Source of the DNA: Brachionus manjavacas
Taxonomy: Eukaryota; Rotifera; Eurotatoria; Ploima; Brachionidae
Assembly (NCBI GenBank): GCA_019054805.1
Contig: JAHQIY010000018.1
Location: 186,001 to 250,000 of the forward strand
DNA length: 64,000 bases
Reading direction: 5' to 3'
The notes below the pieces were generated by a model. The model was given only the letters and a program-made list of their open reading frames with translations. It was not told the DNA's origin and searched no databases. The first letter of the stretch is position 1. Each line of letters opens with the position of its first letter. A program made the translations under genes and the position numbers. Below, in pieces: positions 51,868 through 63,047 of the stretch.

Positions 51868-52338
51868 ATGACTAGCATTGTCCAAAACTTTCGACACCTT
51901 CTCCAATCGATAAAGCAAAACGGCGGCTTATACCGTTCAGTTCTTCAACTTTACCGAGTGGACGAAATTAAAGAAGGCGAATATATCGGAACAGACCGCA
52001 ATGGAAACAGATACTATCAAAACAAACGCTTTTTTGTCGGTAAGTCAAACTTGTTGATTAATTTTTTGATTTTAATTTAAATCTAAGGCAGGAGCAGATG
52101 GGTGATCTACAATGAAAAGTACGGAATGGACTACGATGGTACACATGTAGACCCTGAGTGGCACGGATGGCTACACTATGTTCGCGACGATCCGCCAACA
52201 ATCAAAGATCCCATCACCTACAAATGGGTAGATCCGAACCCGCAAGAAAACAAAACCGGCACTCCCCAAAACTACGTGCCGTACACCACCGTCAAGCCAA
52301 AAGTCGAAGCCTGGGTACCCAAGTCCAATAAACAATAA
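51868..52338 (+). CDS. NDUFA12: NADH dehydrogenase (complex I) accessory subunit NDUFA12, 2 exons, 140 aa
   Basis: Accessory subunit of mitochondrial respiratory complex I, on the matrix side near the Q/N-module junction, needed for late assembly. Exons 51868-52039 and 52088-52338 are joined across a 48-nt GT-AG intron (GTAAGT donor); the join makes F-F-V-G-R-S-R-W-V-I-Y. Family landmarks: L-Y-R-V-D near residue 30, E-Y-I-G-T-D-R-N-G-N-R-Y-Y, then P-E-W-H-G-W-L-H, D-D-P-P-T, and the C-terminal T-G-T-P-Q-N-Y-V-P-Y-T-T-V-K-P-K. Total 140 aa against 145 in human. No cleavable presequence is obvious, as expected for this subunit. AATAAA signals overlap or follow the stop (52327, 52334 and about 52383). 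It converges on the myotubularin gene, with only 165 bp between stop codons. Confidence 0.96.
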
Positions 52339-52503
52339 ATTAATTTTTATTTCTAAATGACTTTAATATTAAGATTCAAGTAAATAAAAAATTAGATTAT
52401 AAAATTTTGTCGAAATTTATTAATAATTACTAAAAAATAATTCTGGTAAAAATCAAGGTTTTAAATAAAAAAGAAAAAAGAAGCAATGTTTACATAAATA
52501 CAG
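52339..52503. other. Short convergent 3' intergenic spacer
   Basis: Only 165 bp separate the stop codons of NDUFA12 (+) and the myotubularin-related gene (-). Both 3' UTRs and poly(A) signals must fit or overlap here. Confidence 0.7.
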
Positions 52504-55500
52504 TTAAAATGATGTTTCGATGTGACCGTCATCGGTAATTCGCGTATTAGTCATTGTGGAATCATTTTTGATTAGTTTAATGATGTCGACATCGCTCATT
52601 TCGCCAAAATTGCCCGCTTCTTCTTTAGGAGGTTTTGGTGGCAGCGGAGGAGCTTGCCGAAAATGATCATTATCAATTGAATTGTAGGCATGATATCTTT
52701 CGACCCATCTTAGATAGCATCTTGACCAAAATTTAAGCATATACATTCTGTCACATGGTATCAGTATTGTTTTTTTTCTTTCGCTCTTAGCTCTGTTGAA
52801 ATGTTTATTGACAAAAAATGGAGCAGATTTTTCCAAATGTGCCAGCCAAAATTTGTTATTTTCAAAAAATAGTTCATTTAAAAAATCAACCCCGTCAGTG
52901 TTTTGAGTATTATTTTTTGAATGCATGTAGTCGAAAAACTCGGACATTCCATTAAAACTAAAAGTAAAAGACAGACCTGAGATTGAATAGTCCCATAAAT
53001 TGATTAAATAGAACTCGTTGAATTCAAACTCATTGGGATATTGGATCAAGAGTTGGAAGAGACAGTCCAAAAAGAACAAAAAAACTGGTGCTATTGTTTC
53101 GAGTTTTTTTTCTTCCTCTAAACTCGGACGCCTCTTGTCATTCGATTGGGTTTGGTAAAAACGCTGATAGAAGTTGTGTCCGGCCAAGAACCAGTCTTTT
53201 TGGATCAAATTCTCCAAGCCTGAAATTGTTCTGTACTTTGGATTGAGGCAAATTTTGGCAAGACTGGTCAGCACACAGGATATATCCATGTGAGAGCGGT
53301 ACTCTTCAATGAACACGTTTCGGTGACTTAAACTGTTGATTATTTTTGAAGTTAAGGCCAGAGTTTCCGATATGTGCTTCAACCACTTTGAACTGCTCAA
53401 TTTGCTGAGAAAATCTTCGTTTTCTTCTTGATAATCTTCTATTGATTCTTTATTAAAAATTGAAAAAGCTAAAGAAAAAAATAAAGAAAATAATTTTTAC
53501 TATAAGTGCATATATTGAACAGTTTTTGGTAGCTTGATTCAATTTTGTGATATGAAAATGGCACTTTTAACTTATAAAACTCATAATCTTGGTAGATTCT
53601 GTCCGAGATTTTTATACCATTTGGTCTTAAATTTTTGATTTTGTATTCTTCATCGCTTATCAATGAATTGTAGCTTAATATTTCAAAGAATAAATTAAAA
53701 ACTTAATTGAATTTAATATTTTCGTTTATGTTCCAATTAGTTATAAACAAAAAATTTTAATTAGATTATTTTTAAATATTAAAATTTATTTTAGATATTT
53801 CTTCAAAAGAATCATTTTTCAAAATAAACTATATTTTAAAATATGGAAAATGATTCAAAAAATGTGTTTTATTATTATCAAAGAAATATTTAATTAGTTT
53901 GTAAAGCTTGACATAAATTATAGCGAACATCAATATAATATAAGGGTCTATCTTTTTTTAAGCTTCGAAATATACTTTATTATCATTAAATAAAAAATAA
54001 AATTTAAATCTTATTTTAATATGAATATTTTTGTGATGAAAAAAAATTTCTTTTAAGAATTATTTTCAAGCACAATTTTTTTGTGTTAAATGTTTTTTTT
54101 TAAATACAATTTTTTGCGCTTAGAAGAAATCGAATTGTGTTAAGGGTTTTTTCATTGTGCTAATCAGAAATTGATTATGCTGAAATAATATTCCCATAAT
54201 ATAATATATTAAAAATATAATTTTATTAAAAAGATCAAATGATTTTGGGAGGAATGGAGTTTTTTTCTATTCAGATGAATTTTAATAATTTTTTTAACAG
54301 AAAAAATAACAATGTGAATGTGAAAACTTTGTACAAAAATTACAGTACAAAAAAATAAACTGAAATATTTGTTTTCCTTTATTGTAGTTAAGATTTTTTT
54401 TAGAAATTCGATGTACAAAAATTTTTTTGGGTTGTGAATTTTGTTTAGATTCGATCAAATTTCAATTTTCAATTCAGATAAACTTGAAAATCTTTTTTTA
54501 ATAAAAAAGATACAGTGCCGGAAATTAACTTGTCACATCATATCATATGATATCATTTGATATTAGATAACATGATCTGATATCAATTGATATCAGCTAA
54601 TATCATGAAAAAAAATTATTTTCATATTTTTACAAATAGAAATTCAAATTTTAATTGACCTGATATTGTCTGATATCAAATGATAATAGCTGATATCAGC
54701 TGATATGAGGAAAGTTTAAAAACATGATATTAAACGATATCAGATGATATGATGTGACAAGCTAATTTCCGACACTGTAGTTATTATAGTTATTAATAAA
54801 AGAGTTGAGATATTTTAAAAAAGTCAAATTTTTTTGAATGAAATTTTTGAATGTAAAATTTACTATGAAATGAGATTCTAAAAGAAAATTCTTCTATTCT
54901 TTTATTTTCAAAATAACACATGATCAAATTAAATATTTTTTATATCAATTATATTTATTGATTTTGTAGCTATTTGAAAATTCAAAATAAAAATCAAATT
55001 TTTTTTTGCTGTTGTACAATTTTTCTTATTAACTTTAAATCGAACCGATTAATTAGTTTTAAATATTTGAAGGTATGAAAAAATGCAATGTTTAAAATTA
55101 ATAAAAGAAAAATTAATTAGAGTTTCTTTGGTAATCTATTTACATTGAAAAAAAATGGTAACATTAAACGAATAAGTTTTAGCTTTATTGATTTATAACA
55201 AAATTCTTTTTTAAGTACAAGTAAAAGATAACTTTTTTTTAGTCCTTTTTACTTTTTTCATAATTACAGGACCATGTCCTAAACCTTTGATTGATTTAAA
55301 CTTATCTGATATCACTTTTAAAACGAGATTATAACATAATTTATAAGATAATTTTTAGTTCTAATTAAAACAATCTTATAATTTTTTACAATTAAAAAAT
55401 TCAAATTTGAAAAATTTTCGAACAATTTTTCTTTTTTTAGAGGAAAATACGACAAAATTTAATACGAAATTATTTATAGTAAAAAAGTTATTTTTTACTT

Positions 55501-57807
55501 GCAGAAGAAAAAAGGATCTTGTTATAAAACAATAAAACTATATATACTATGTTTAATGTAATCTATTTAATTTACGATGTAATTAGAGTGTAAAATTAAC
55601 TCAAATTTTTTGTTTTTAATACAAATTTTAAGCTTCACACTTTTTTCAAGCTTTTTCTTAAATTGTATGAAAATTTTTATAAAAAAGATTAAAAAATGCA
55701 CCAAGCATTAACTCGTATTAATTTTCATGTTTTTGTTTTTTGGAAACTAAATAAATAAAAAAATAAAAATGATAATTTTTAATGGATTTTTACAAACTTT
55801 TACTCGAAATTTTTAAAAGAACTCATATTAATTATTTGCAAGAAAAGGTAATAACAAATTTTGATTATCTTTAAATGTAAAATTTGATCTGAACTTAATG
55901 GTATTTAAAGTTATTTTAAACTTTAATTTTGTTTTATTTATTTTTATTCATTTAATCAAATATGTCGAAAGACCTGGCAATAGTAACTTTAAATGAATTG
56001 AATTAAAAAAAAATAATTTTTGTTATTAAAAATATTTTTAAATCTTCTATTTTCAAATAACAATTCATTTAAAACGATAAAATTCAAATTTTTCAAATTA
56101 AAAAATTCAAAAAGTTGTTTTCTAAAAGATTTTCATCTTAATTCTCAATATTTTTCATTATGAAAAAAAAACAATTAATTAATATTTGATATCAATAAAT
56201 AAATATTAAAAATATAATTTAATACAAATATTTAAATTTTCAATTATTGAATAAGCAAATATTTAAAAAAAAAATTATGTTTCCAAATGATCATCGAAGC
56301 TTAAATTATTGCCTGATCTACTTACTTTTTTAAAAGGATGTCTCCATCTTCGGGTCTGTTAGCAGCAGGAACCACAAACAACGAACATCCCGAATTGGTG
56401 TCAGCATATGACCAAATCTAAATAAAAAATAAAAATGATTTAATGATTTTTAAAAGATTATTTTACTGGGAATCCACTATTGGAAAAAGGATTGCTATTG
56501 CTCAAACTAGCCAGTAAAGGCAATTGAAACTGAACTGTTTGGTTGCCAGAACTAGTCGTTGATTTGGTAGATTTTGGTGAGGCACTTAACAAAGAGCCTA
56601 ATTTACCAAAACGCTTATCTTTGCCAGTGTTACTCAAATTGGAATCACTCTGAAACTCTTGTACATAATTTTCATTAACTACTATCCGTCTTTGCTTAAT
56701 CACTGTATTTACTTTTTCCGGAATGACCATGAACGGTGAACACCTTTAGGAAAAATAGAAAATCTTGCAAAATTTTCAAAAAAATCAAATCTCACATATC
56801 TATCCAAAATTTAGTGTCAAATTTAATGGTGCAACCATTTTTTACCTGCATGTAGTCATCTACACAACAGTCCAGCATGTCTTGTTTCAAGTGGGCTTCA
56901 CAAAAATACGAAAGCCGGTCCGATTCCGAATTTGATTGGAATTTTTTTCTTTCAACATTGGACACTATACTCTTTAGCCTGTTCTGAATGACCACTTGAG
57001 CACTCATACTTGACAGCATGTTCAGAAAATCAGCATTTTTCTCATTAAAAATAAATGCGATTGAAAAAAAATTTTTGCATTTTATAAATATTTCTCTAAT
57101 ATCATATCTTGAATCTAGCATTACTTTGAGTTTTTTGAATTTTTCCGGCGTATAGCCTTCAAAAAAGCATAGAATTAAATTAAAAAAAAATTCCATATCT
57201 TACAAGCCCTAATTTCATGAATAGAAGCCAAAGGTATTGAGATGGTGTGTAGAATTTTATGGTAGAACAATTGGAGTCTTTTGTCAACACAAAAAAGCGA
57301 GCTTTCTTTGATCAACTGGTCGGCTAGAGGCACAAATACAAGTCTGTAGTTGGTAAGAATGAGTCGTCCGTCCATGTAAACACTCTTGTTCCTAATATCC
57401 TTGCTCTGAGGTGAACCATTGAGAAAAGTATTTTCTGATTTAAGACACAGCACGTTTTTAATCTCGGACATGAGTTTTTCGTCCAAATTTTCCACCGGTT
57501 CCAAATCAGGATCAGCAAGATTGGGCAAGCTTGAAGAAGAGGGGATGTTTGGGAAATAAAATTGACTCTTTCCGGCAGGATCTGGCTCATTTCTAAAAGT
57601 ATGGATCGGACTGGCTCGTTCGTTGTCTTCGTCCAAAAGAGACGAGTCGTAGCTCTGGATGTCTTGGCCCTTTGCTGTCTCTTGAGTCATGCCTAAATCT
57701 GTCATGTATTCGTCAAGCTCATCGAAATTTGAGTTTTTGTTCGATTCGGTCTCGATAAATTCAAAATCGTCGCCAATTTCGGCATTTTTTGCCGTATTTG
57801 AACTCAT
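52504..57807 (-). CDS. Myotubularin-related pseudophosphatase (MTMR10/11/12 group), 6 exons, about 823 aa
   Basis: Inactive myotubularins bind active MTM/MTMR lipid phosphatases and tune their phosphoinositide 3-phosphatase activity and location. Exons (minus): 57807-57204, 57156-56796, 56743-56467, 56417-56326, 53673-53501 and 53468-52504; introns 47, 52, 49, 2652 and 32 nt. The 32-nt intron could instead use an in-frame acceptor 24 nt later (56 nt, 815 aa). Residues 1-110 are acidic and disordered, then a PH-GRAM domain from about 117 (YMDGRLILTNYRLVFVP at 144-160). The phosphatase-like domain includes F-P-I-W-S-Y, corresponding to the MTMR10 MPLWCWSHSNG region. In place of the C-x5-R catalytic loop it reads H-M-D-I-S-C-V (562-568), followed by K-Y-R-T-I-S-G and Q-K-D-W-F-L-A-G-H. 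Late landmarks are C-Y-L-R-W-V and a proline-rich PPLPPKPPK (776-784), a possible SH3 ligand. Family is certain; subgroup likely. Confidence 0.93.
53674..56325 (-). other. Long intron 4 of the myotubularin-related gene
   Basis: At 2652 bp this is by far the longest intron in the window. Exon 4 ends in phase 2 at a GTAAGT donor (56325), and exon 5 begins after 'ttgaaatattaag' (53674) with the matching single base. The peptide flow agrees with MTMR10, so no missing exon is required. The interior is A/T-rich and carries the MITE at 54513-54777. Confidence 0.75.
54513..54777. mobile_element. 265-bp MITE with TA duplication and long inverted ends (Tc1/mariner-like)
   Basis: The left end begins CAGTGCCGGAAATTAACTTG (54513 on). 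The right end, read on the other strand, begins CAGTGTCGGAAATTAGCTTG, and the match continues for about 50 bp through TCACATCATATCAT. TA dinucleotides border both ends (54511-54512 and 54778-54779). CAGTG ends plus TA are typical of Tc1/mariner. The interior is crowded with GATATC/TGATATCA palindromes, so almost the whole element can fold on itself. No coding capacity. Confidence 0.87.
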
Positions 57808-59692
57808 ATCCGCAAATATTTAAAAAAGTCTAAATTTTATTTGAAATAAATAAAAAATTATTAATCATAATTTTTGTCGGCTTGCAAATCATAATTCTAA
57901 AAATTGAGGTAAATAAACTACTTGTGGTTTTTATCTATTTGATTTGAATTTTATCTTTTGAATATTAAGTGATCCAATGCTATTTAATTAAATTTAAATA
58001 TTTTAAAAATTTAGTTACGAAATTTTCAGAATTATATTTATAAATTTTCAATATTAACAAATCTGAAATCTTAGAAATTATAATTTTTTTTTTCAAATTA
58101 TACAAAAATTAATTATTTAATTGATGAATTATTTTTTTCAGATTAATTAAAAAATAGATTTTCAAACGAAATTAAGGTCTTTTTTGAAATATTTTCAAAA
58201 ACGATTACTGTTGTTTTGTCAAAAATTTTTTTAAAAATTAAATTAGTTACATGGACTAATTACTAGTCCGCTAAAATCTTACTAAAATTTTGTTATCTAC
58301 TTGATTGAAAATTTCTTAAATTTAAATTAAATCGATTGTTATTTTGCGGAAAACAATTCAAGGCAAAATTTATTCGAAAGTAAATTTTAAAACCTGATAT
58401 TAAATTTAAATATTTTGAAAAAGTCGAATAAAAATAAAAGTTTAATTTTTTGCTTTTTTTAGTTAATGAATAAAAAATGTATTTAAATTTCTAGAAATTT
58501 ATTTTAATATTATTTTAAGAATTTTTTATATTTATTTGGAAATTTAATTTTTTACAGGTTATCACAATATTGGCTGTTAATAATATTTTTATCATTAAAA
58601 CGAGAAAAGAACCTCGCAGACTTTTATATGAAAAAATTGATTTTATAGCAAATTTTTTAAGAGTTAAGTTCTATCACAGATTGGAAAATCTATGTGATAA
58701 AATAATGGAATTTAATATGGGATCTGCTTTTTTTCTTACTTCTTTTTTTCTATTTTCTTACATCAGTAACTTAATATTTAATTTAGGCGGTTAATTTTTA
58801 TCAAATAAATTATTTCAATAGCAGTATAAATTTAAAAGTTTTATCAAAGTTAAAATTATTAATGTATTTTTGAAATATTTTCTAGTATTTTCACCTTTTT
58901 CTTTTTCAAATTAAATTTCTGCCACTTAAATTGCGACTTGATCGACATAGCAGACCTTTTTTATTTTTTTTGACACTAATTTAGTATTTTCAAAGTTTTT
59001 TTATTATTTTTTTTAAATGCTTGCGAGACTTAATATAAATTAAATAATCATAAATTAACGTAATAAACCAGAAATGATTGTCTTTGTTGAATTAAGAGAA
59101 AAAAGGTTATTGTTTAATTTATTTTTATTAAATAATTTAAATTAATTTATTATACTAATTAATTAAATGTATTTAATTGAAATATCATGTTTTGTCCAGA
59201 CATTAATTGGTTTGATACTCGAAATTCTTCAATTCTTACAACACTCAATTTCAATTAAAAAACTAAAATTTTGATTAAGTTGGGTTTAATTTACTGCATA
59301 GACCCTTACAATTTATTTCTACATTATAAATAATTTGTTTTTTTTAGATTGCCTAAATTGAAATTAGATTACTTAATTCGGCATATTTTTTTTACAATTT
59401 TTTTTAATTTAATTTACAATTCGATTTATTTAGGCAATTGATTGTAGAAAAAAAATAGATTAAGAAATTCGATTTGTAAAAAATAATCCCCCAGCCGACC
59501 AAACTAAAAATTACTCAATAGATCGACTAAAATTAAGAGAACCAATATTGGCTTGGATGGTAAAAGCAGTCACCCTGTACACTGAAAATTAGACGCGAAT
59601 CTTGGACTTAAAAGGTGAATACAATTAATTAAAAACAATAAGTTATGCTAAAAAAAAAGAGGCAGACTAAAAGCAAATTGTGACTACACGTT
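57808..59692. other. AT-rich intergenic DNA
   Basis: Very A/T-rich. One open frame at 58558-58794 (+), directly after an acceptor-like 'tttttacag', encodes a hydrophobic-ended peptide (V-I-T-I-L ... S-A-F-F-L-T-S-F-F-L-F-S) that I do not recognise; without partner exons it is not called as a gene. A short inverted repeat ATTGCCTAAAT/ATTTAGGCAAT sits near 59349-59440. Confidence 0.5.
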
Positions 59693-59814
59693 TTAGCAGA
59701 CGAGGCTTATAGGATATATAAAATTTGCTTTCATGGCCAAGTCGGCTAGTGTCGGGCTAAAAACTGCGTTTTTCAACTCCGACTCCAGATCGACTCGGCT
59801 CTGGCCGTTTGGTT
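59693..59814 (-). other. Orphan coding-like exon downstream of the ankyrin gene
   Basis: A polypyrimidine tract and 'ctctag' (minus strand) are followed by 40 open codons (P-N-G-Q-S-R-V-D-L-E-S-E-L ... D-L-A-M-K-A-N-F-I-Y) ending in TAA. Composition is distinctly less AT-rich than around it, which suggests coding. The acceptor phase needs a donor ending one base into a codon, and I find none in the last ankyrin exon. The opposite strand also has an ATG frame at 59733 with a TATA-like AT run just upstream. Function unknown. Confidence 0.3.
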
Positions 59815-60013
59815 CTAGAGAAAAAAAAACAAATATACAGTAACTAAAATACAAAAAGCCAAAATACAAAAAATAATAAAGAAAATAAAAAATAAAATTA
59901 AACAGAATATACGGAAAGAAATGAATAAACAAGTAAAATTTAAGTTCATTTCACATTCACAGCATACAAGGATTCTTTTTCTTTTTTTTTTTATTTTACA
60001 ATCCGGCACCTAA

Positions 60014-60607
60014 TCACGATCGCATTTTCACAAGCATATACGATATTGTGTTCAAATCATCCGGCTGGATGAAGTCGATGGCTTGGTGTCCGTCTGATGT
60101 GACAAAATTGGCGTTTGCACCACAATCGAGCAAATACCTATAAAAAAAAGTTTCTAAAATTTAAATTAAAAAAATTCACAATTTAATAAAATTTAATTTT
60201 TTCCTCAAAATTTTTTGAATTTAAATTTTTTTTACTTGATAACTTTAGAGTGTCCCATAAGACATGCCAGATGCAAGAATGAATAATTTTGCTCTTTGTC
60301 ATAGATGAAATTGACATCGAGACCATAGTCCAACATTTGTTTCACCATTCCAAGATTTCCATTGGTAATTGCTTTAAGAAGTTCGGCTAAATAGGAAGAT
60401 TAGTGCGTGGTAAAACTAGGAAAATGTGAGTTTACAGTAAGCAGGCGATAATTGTTCGTCATCGTCGCTAAAGCTAGTCTGTGAAGAGCTTCGTGTGGAA
60501 TATGCCAAGCTTAGACTACTTCCGGTCGAAGTAGAGTCTTCCAAATTGAAGTCTTTCACTGAATCGGATTTTTTGTTTACGGATAAACTAGTCATTATTT
60601 GAGCCAT
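60014..60607 (-). CDS. Small ankyrin-repeat protein, 3 exons, 148 aa
   Basis: Exons (minus) 60607-60436, 60386-60236 and 60137-60014, introns 49 and 98 nt, all joins in frame (447 nt). Residues 1-57 are Ser/Thr-rich and probably disordered (S-S-S-Q-T-S-F-S-D-D-D-E). Residues 58 to the end hold about two to three ankyrin repeats: E-L-L-K-A-I-T-N-G-N-L, then the diagnostic S-F-L-H-L-A-C-L-M-G-H and Y-L-L-D-C-G-A-N-A-N-F, then D-G-H-Q-A-I-D-F-I. The ATG at 60607 has an in-frame TAG 33 nt upstream; an extension from TTG at 60616 is not needed. Ankyrin repeats mean protein binding, but the partner is unknown. The length and layout recall small PP1-regulatory ankyrin proteins (PPP1R27-like), without enough matching residues to claim it. 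Confidence 0.82.
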
Positions 60608-60613
60608 GTTGAT

Positions 60614-62317
60614 CAACTTCTTAAAGCAATTTGTCTAAATTTTAATTTTAAGAAACAATTAAATTGCGTTTAAAATTTTTAAATTTGCATGGTATAAAAT
60701 TAGTTTTTGAGCGCGTCTTATGTAATTGTAAATGAATGTGTGTGTGTGTGAAGTAAAAAAGCATCTAGAAAATTTTAGAATTCCTTTTTAGTTACATTTG
60801 AGAGTGAGTGGTTCTTTCGGGCTTTTGATGAAAAAGGTTGTACGTAGACTAATAGTTTGTTTTACCTTGACTTGAAGAAATGAATTAAATTTTGAAAAGG
60901 CGCATAGCGCCACTATTTCTATAGAACACTGAATGATCTAAACGTGTTTAAAGCAATCATTTATTCACTTTTTAAATATTTTATTTATTTTAGGAGTTTT
61001 CAATGCATGCATTTAATTTTGAATAAAATAAAATTTTAATCCACAGATCAATTTATTTGATAGTTTTTTTATATATCTTTAACCAATTTGTATATGCTGT
61101 CAAACAATGGTATTCATAATTTAATTTTTAGATTCTTTAAAATTTAGTTTATTTTTTAAATGAGCAGTTATTTTCTAATTTTGTTTAAGTATAACTTGAA
61201 AAGTTAACATGAGATTTATTTTTTTAAATACTAGAAATAAACCTAACATTTGATAGTGTCTTTTCTAGTTCATCTTTTTGAACCTCTGGTGGCAAAAATT
61301 TTTTACATTTTTTTACACATCAATAGTTTTTCTGCTGGAAAAAAAATGTATCAAATATAAAAATGAGTAAAAAACCGAGGGTGAAGTTTGAATCAAAAAA
61401 ATTAGAATTAAACAAAATATTTTTAAAAAAATTTTCAGTGGTAAAATCAAAAAAAAAAGTTTTATTTATGTCAGAAAAAAGTCAAAAATCTGATTATTCA
61501 TCTAATTTAGTACTGCCGAAAAATGCAATCTATAACCTTTATAAAGCTTCAGTAAATATTCTACATTTTCAGAATTTTTCAGAAACCTGATTTAATGGTA
61601 TCAAAAAAAAATTATTGCAACCTTTTAGTGGCAGTAGATTTGACTTTTTCGAATAATTTTTATTAATTCAATTCTTTCTTAGAAAATCAAAAACTGATTG
61701 CGGACTCTAGATGAGGCCTTACAAGCGGTTCTTAATGAGTCCAGCCTCAAATTCTTGAAGATTTTAGCAAAATAAAATTTCCACGACTTGTGCAATACCT
61801 AACTTGGTTAGTCCACTTCAGGTTATTTTGAATAAAGGTACAAGATTTTTTTCTAAGGTTGTTTTAGCCACTTTCTAAAAAAGAAAAGTCATATTTTGGA
61901 TTTAACGCCTTGAATTTAATAATCGATTTCTACTTTTGATTTTATTTCAAGACAAATTCTTTAAAAATTACAAATAATCTTTCATTAAGACTTCAAAAAA
62001 TTGCAATAGATTGAATGAATTTGAGATTAGTTACTCTAAAGAAGAAAAAACCGAGGTGTTTTTATCTTAAATTTACAGTATTATGAAAGGTGATTTAAGA
62101 TATTTTCGGGACAATTGCAATGAATCTGAATAAACTAAAGATGGACTTAAATAATCATTTTTTAAAGTTTATTGTTACATTATTGATTTATTTTATGATT
62201 GTATTAATGCAAGATATGATGAATCCAATATTAATTCAACTAAAAATATATTTTTAATGATAAGTTAGATCAGCAAGTGATGTCTCGTAGTTTTAGGTAT
62301 TTTTCCGAATTTTTTTT
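60614..62317. other. AT-rich intergenic DNA
   Basis: No gene is recognised. It has a short TG microsatellite at about 60735-60750 and a small GC hairpin GGCGCATAGCGCC near 60900. A 75-codon Lys-rich open frame (61363-61590, +) looks like a product of A-rich composition. A GC-richer patch at about 61680-61830 may be further transposon remains but cannot be assigned. Confidence 0.5.
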
Positions 62318-62545
62318 ATGGAAAATTTACTTGCTGATTTAGATCTATGGTATCATTTCAAAAAAACATCACATTTTAATTATATTACAATTAAAAAAGA
62401 ACAAAAATTGCTCAGTTTTAATTTTTATTTTAAAACTTCATGTGAAGGAAATGTTTCCAATCATGTTTTTGTTATTCAGAATTTATCTTACTTTCCTTAT
62501 AAGTATTGCAAGTTCCGAGAGATCTTTTTCTGTATTAAAAAGTCC
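62318..62545 (+). mobile_element. hAT transposase relic (C-terminal dimerisation domain)
   Basis: The frame at about 62431-62545 reads M-F-P-I-M-F-L-L-F-R-I-Y-L, then I-A-S-S-E-R-S-F-S-V-L-K-S. The A-S-x-E-R-S-F-S-x-L-K string is the hallmark of the hAT C-terminal dimerisation domain. Just upstream in another frame (62318 on), L-A-D-L-D-L-W-Y resembles the block that normally precedes it, implying at least one frameshift. The rest of the transposase, its zinc finger and the terminal repeats are not recognisable, so this is a dead fragment. Confidence 0.7.
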
Positions 62546-62857
62546 TAATGTTCTGTATTAAAATGTTTCTGCAAAATTCACGTCATTTAAAAGCATTTAA
62601 TTCAACTGCAAAATTTAATTGCAGAGTTTTTGCAGAGACTTCTCTAATATTTAGCATGTTTTTTGCATTAGTTAGCATTTTGCAGAGAGATTTAATGAAG
62701 AGCTAAGATTATTCGAGCAGTAAATAAAATTATTTTACCCCAAAAAAAATTTTAAAAAGCAGTAAAATTAATTAATGTGCAGGAATAAAAAATAAAAGTG
62801 ATAATAACCTTAAGTTATCCGCTAAAAGAATGAAATGAACAGAAACTATACTTAAAT

Positions 62858-62941
62858 GAACCCAATAAAATGTATTTTGATCAGTTAATTGAATTATTAA
62901 ACCCAATAAAATGAATCTTGATCCGTAAATTGAATTATTAG
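62858..62941. repeat. Tandem duplication of about 42 bp
   Basis: The segment beginning 'aacccaataaaatg' and ending 'ttgaattatta' occurs twice back to back with a handful of differences (tattttgatcagtta versus aatcttgatccgtaa). It lies about 110-190 bp upstream of the FLYWCH-like reading frame. Confidence 0.75.
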
Positions 62942-62970
62942 TTAATAGTCCAATTATTTTCGGCCCTATC

Positions 62971-62978
62971 TATATAAA
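62971..62978 (+). promoter_or_regulatory. TATA-like element before the FLYWCH-like gene
   Basis: TATATAAA, preceded by a GC-richer 'cggccctatc', lies 70 bp upstream of the ATG at 63048, a plausible TATA-box position. It is suggestive only, since AT-rich DNA makes such strings common. Confidence 0.25.
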
Positions 62979-63047
62979 TGTCTTTCTTTTTCTGTAGTAA
63001 ATAAATTCAAATAATAAATTTTACAAAAATATATTTCATTAAATAAA

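Noticed and set aside
54209-54418. 69-codon minus-strand frame inside the long myotubularin intron
   Set aside because: Low-complexity residues from A/T DNA, and the flanking exons already join in phase without it.
59349-59440. 11-bp inverted repeat (ATTGCCTAAAT/ATTTAGGCAAT) as a small MITE
   Set aside because: Arms are too short and there is no convincing target-site duplication; could be chance in A/T DNA.
61363-61590. 75-codon Lys/Ser-rich plus-strand frame
   Set aside because: Composition follows the A-rich DNA; no domain or neighbour supports it.
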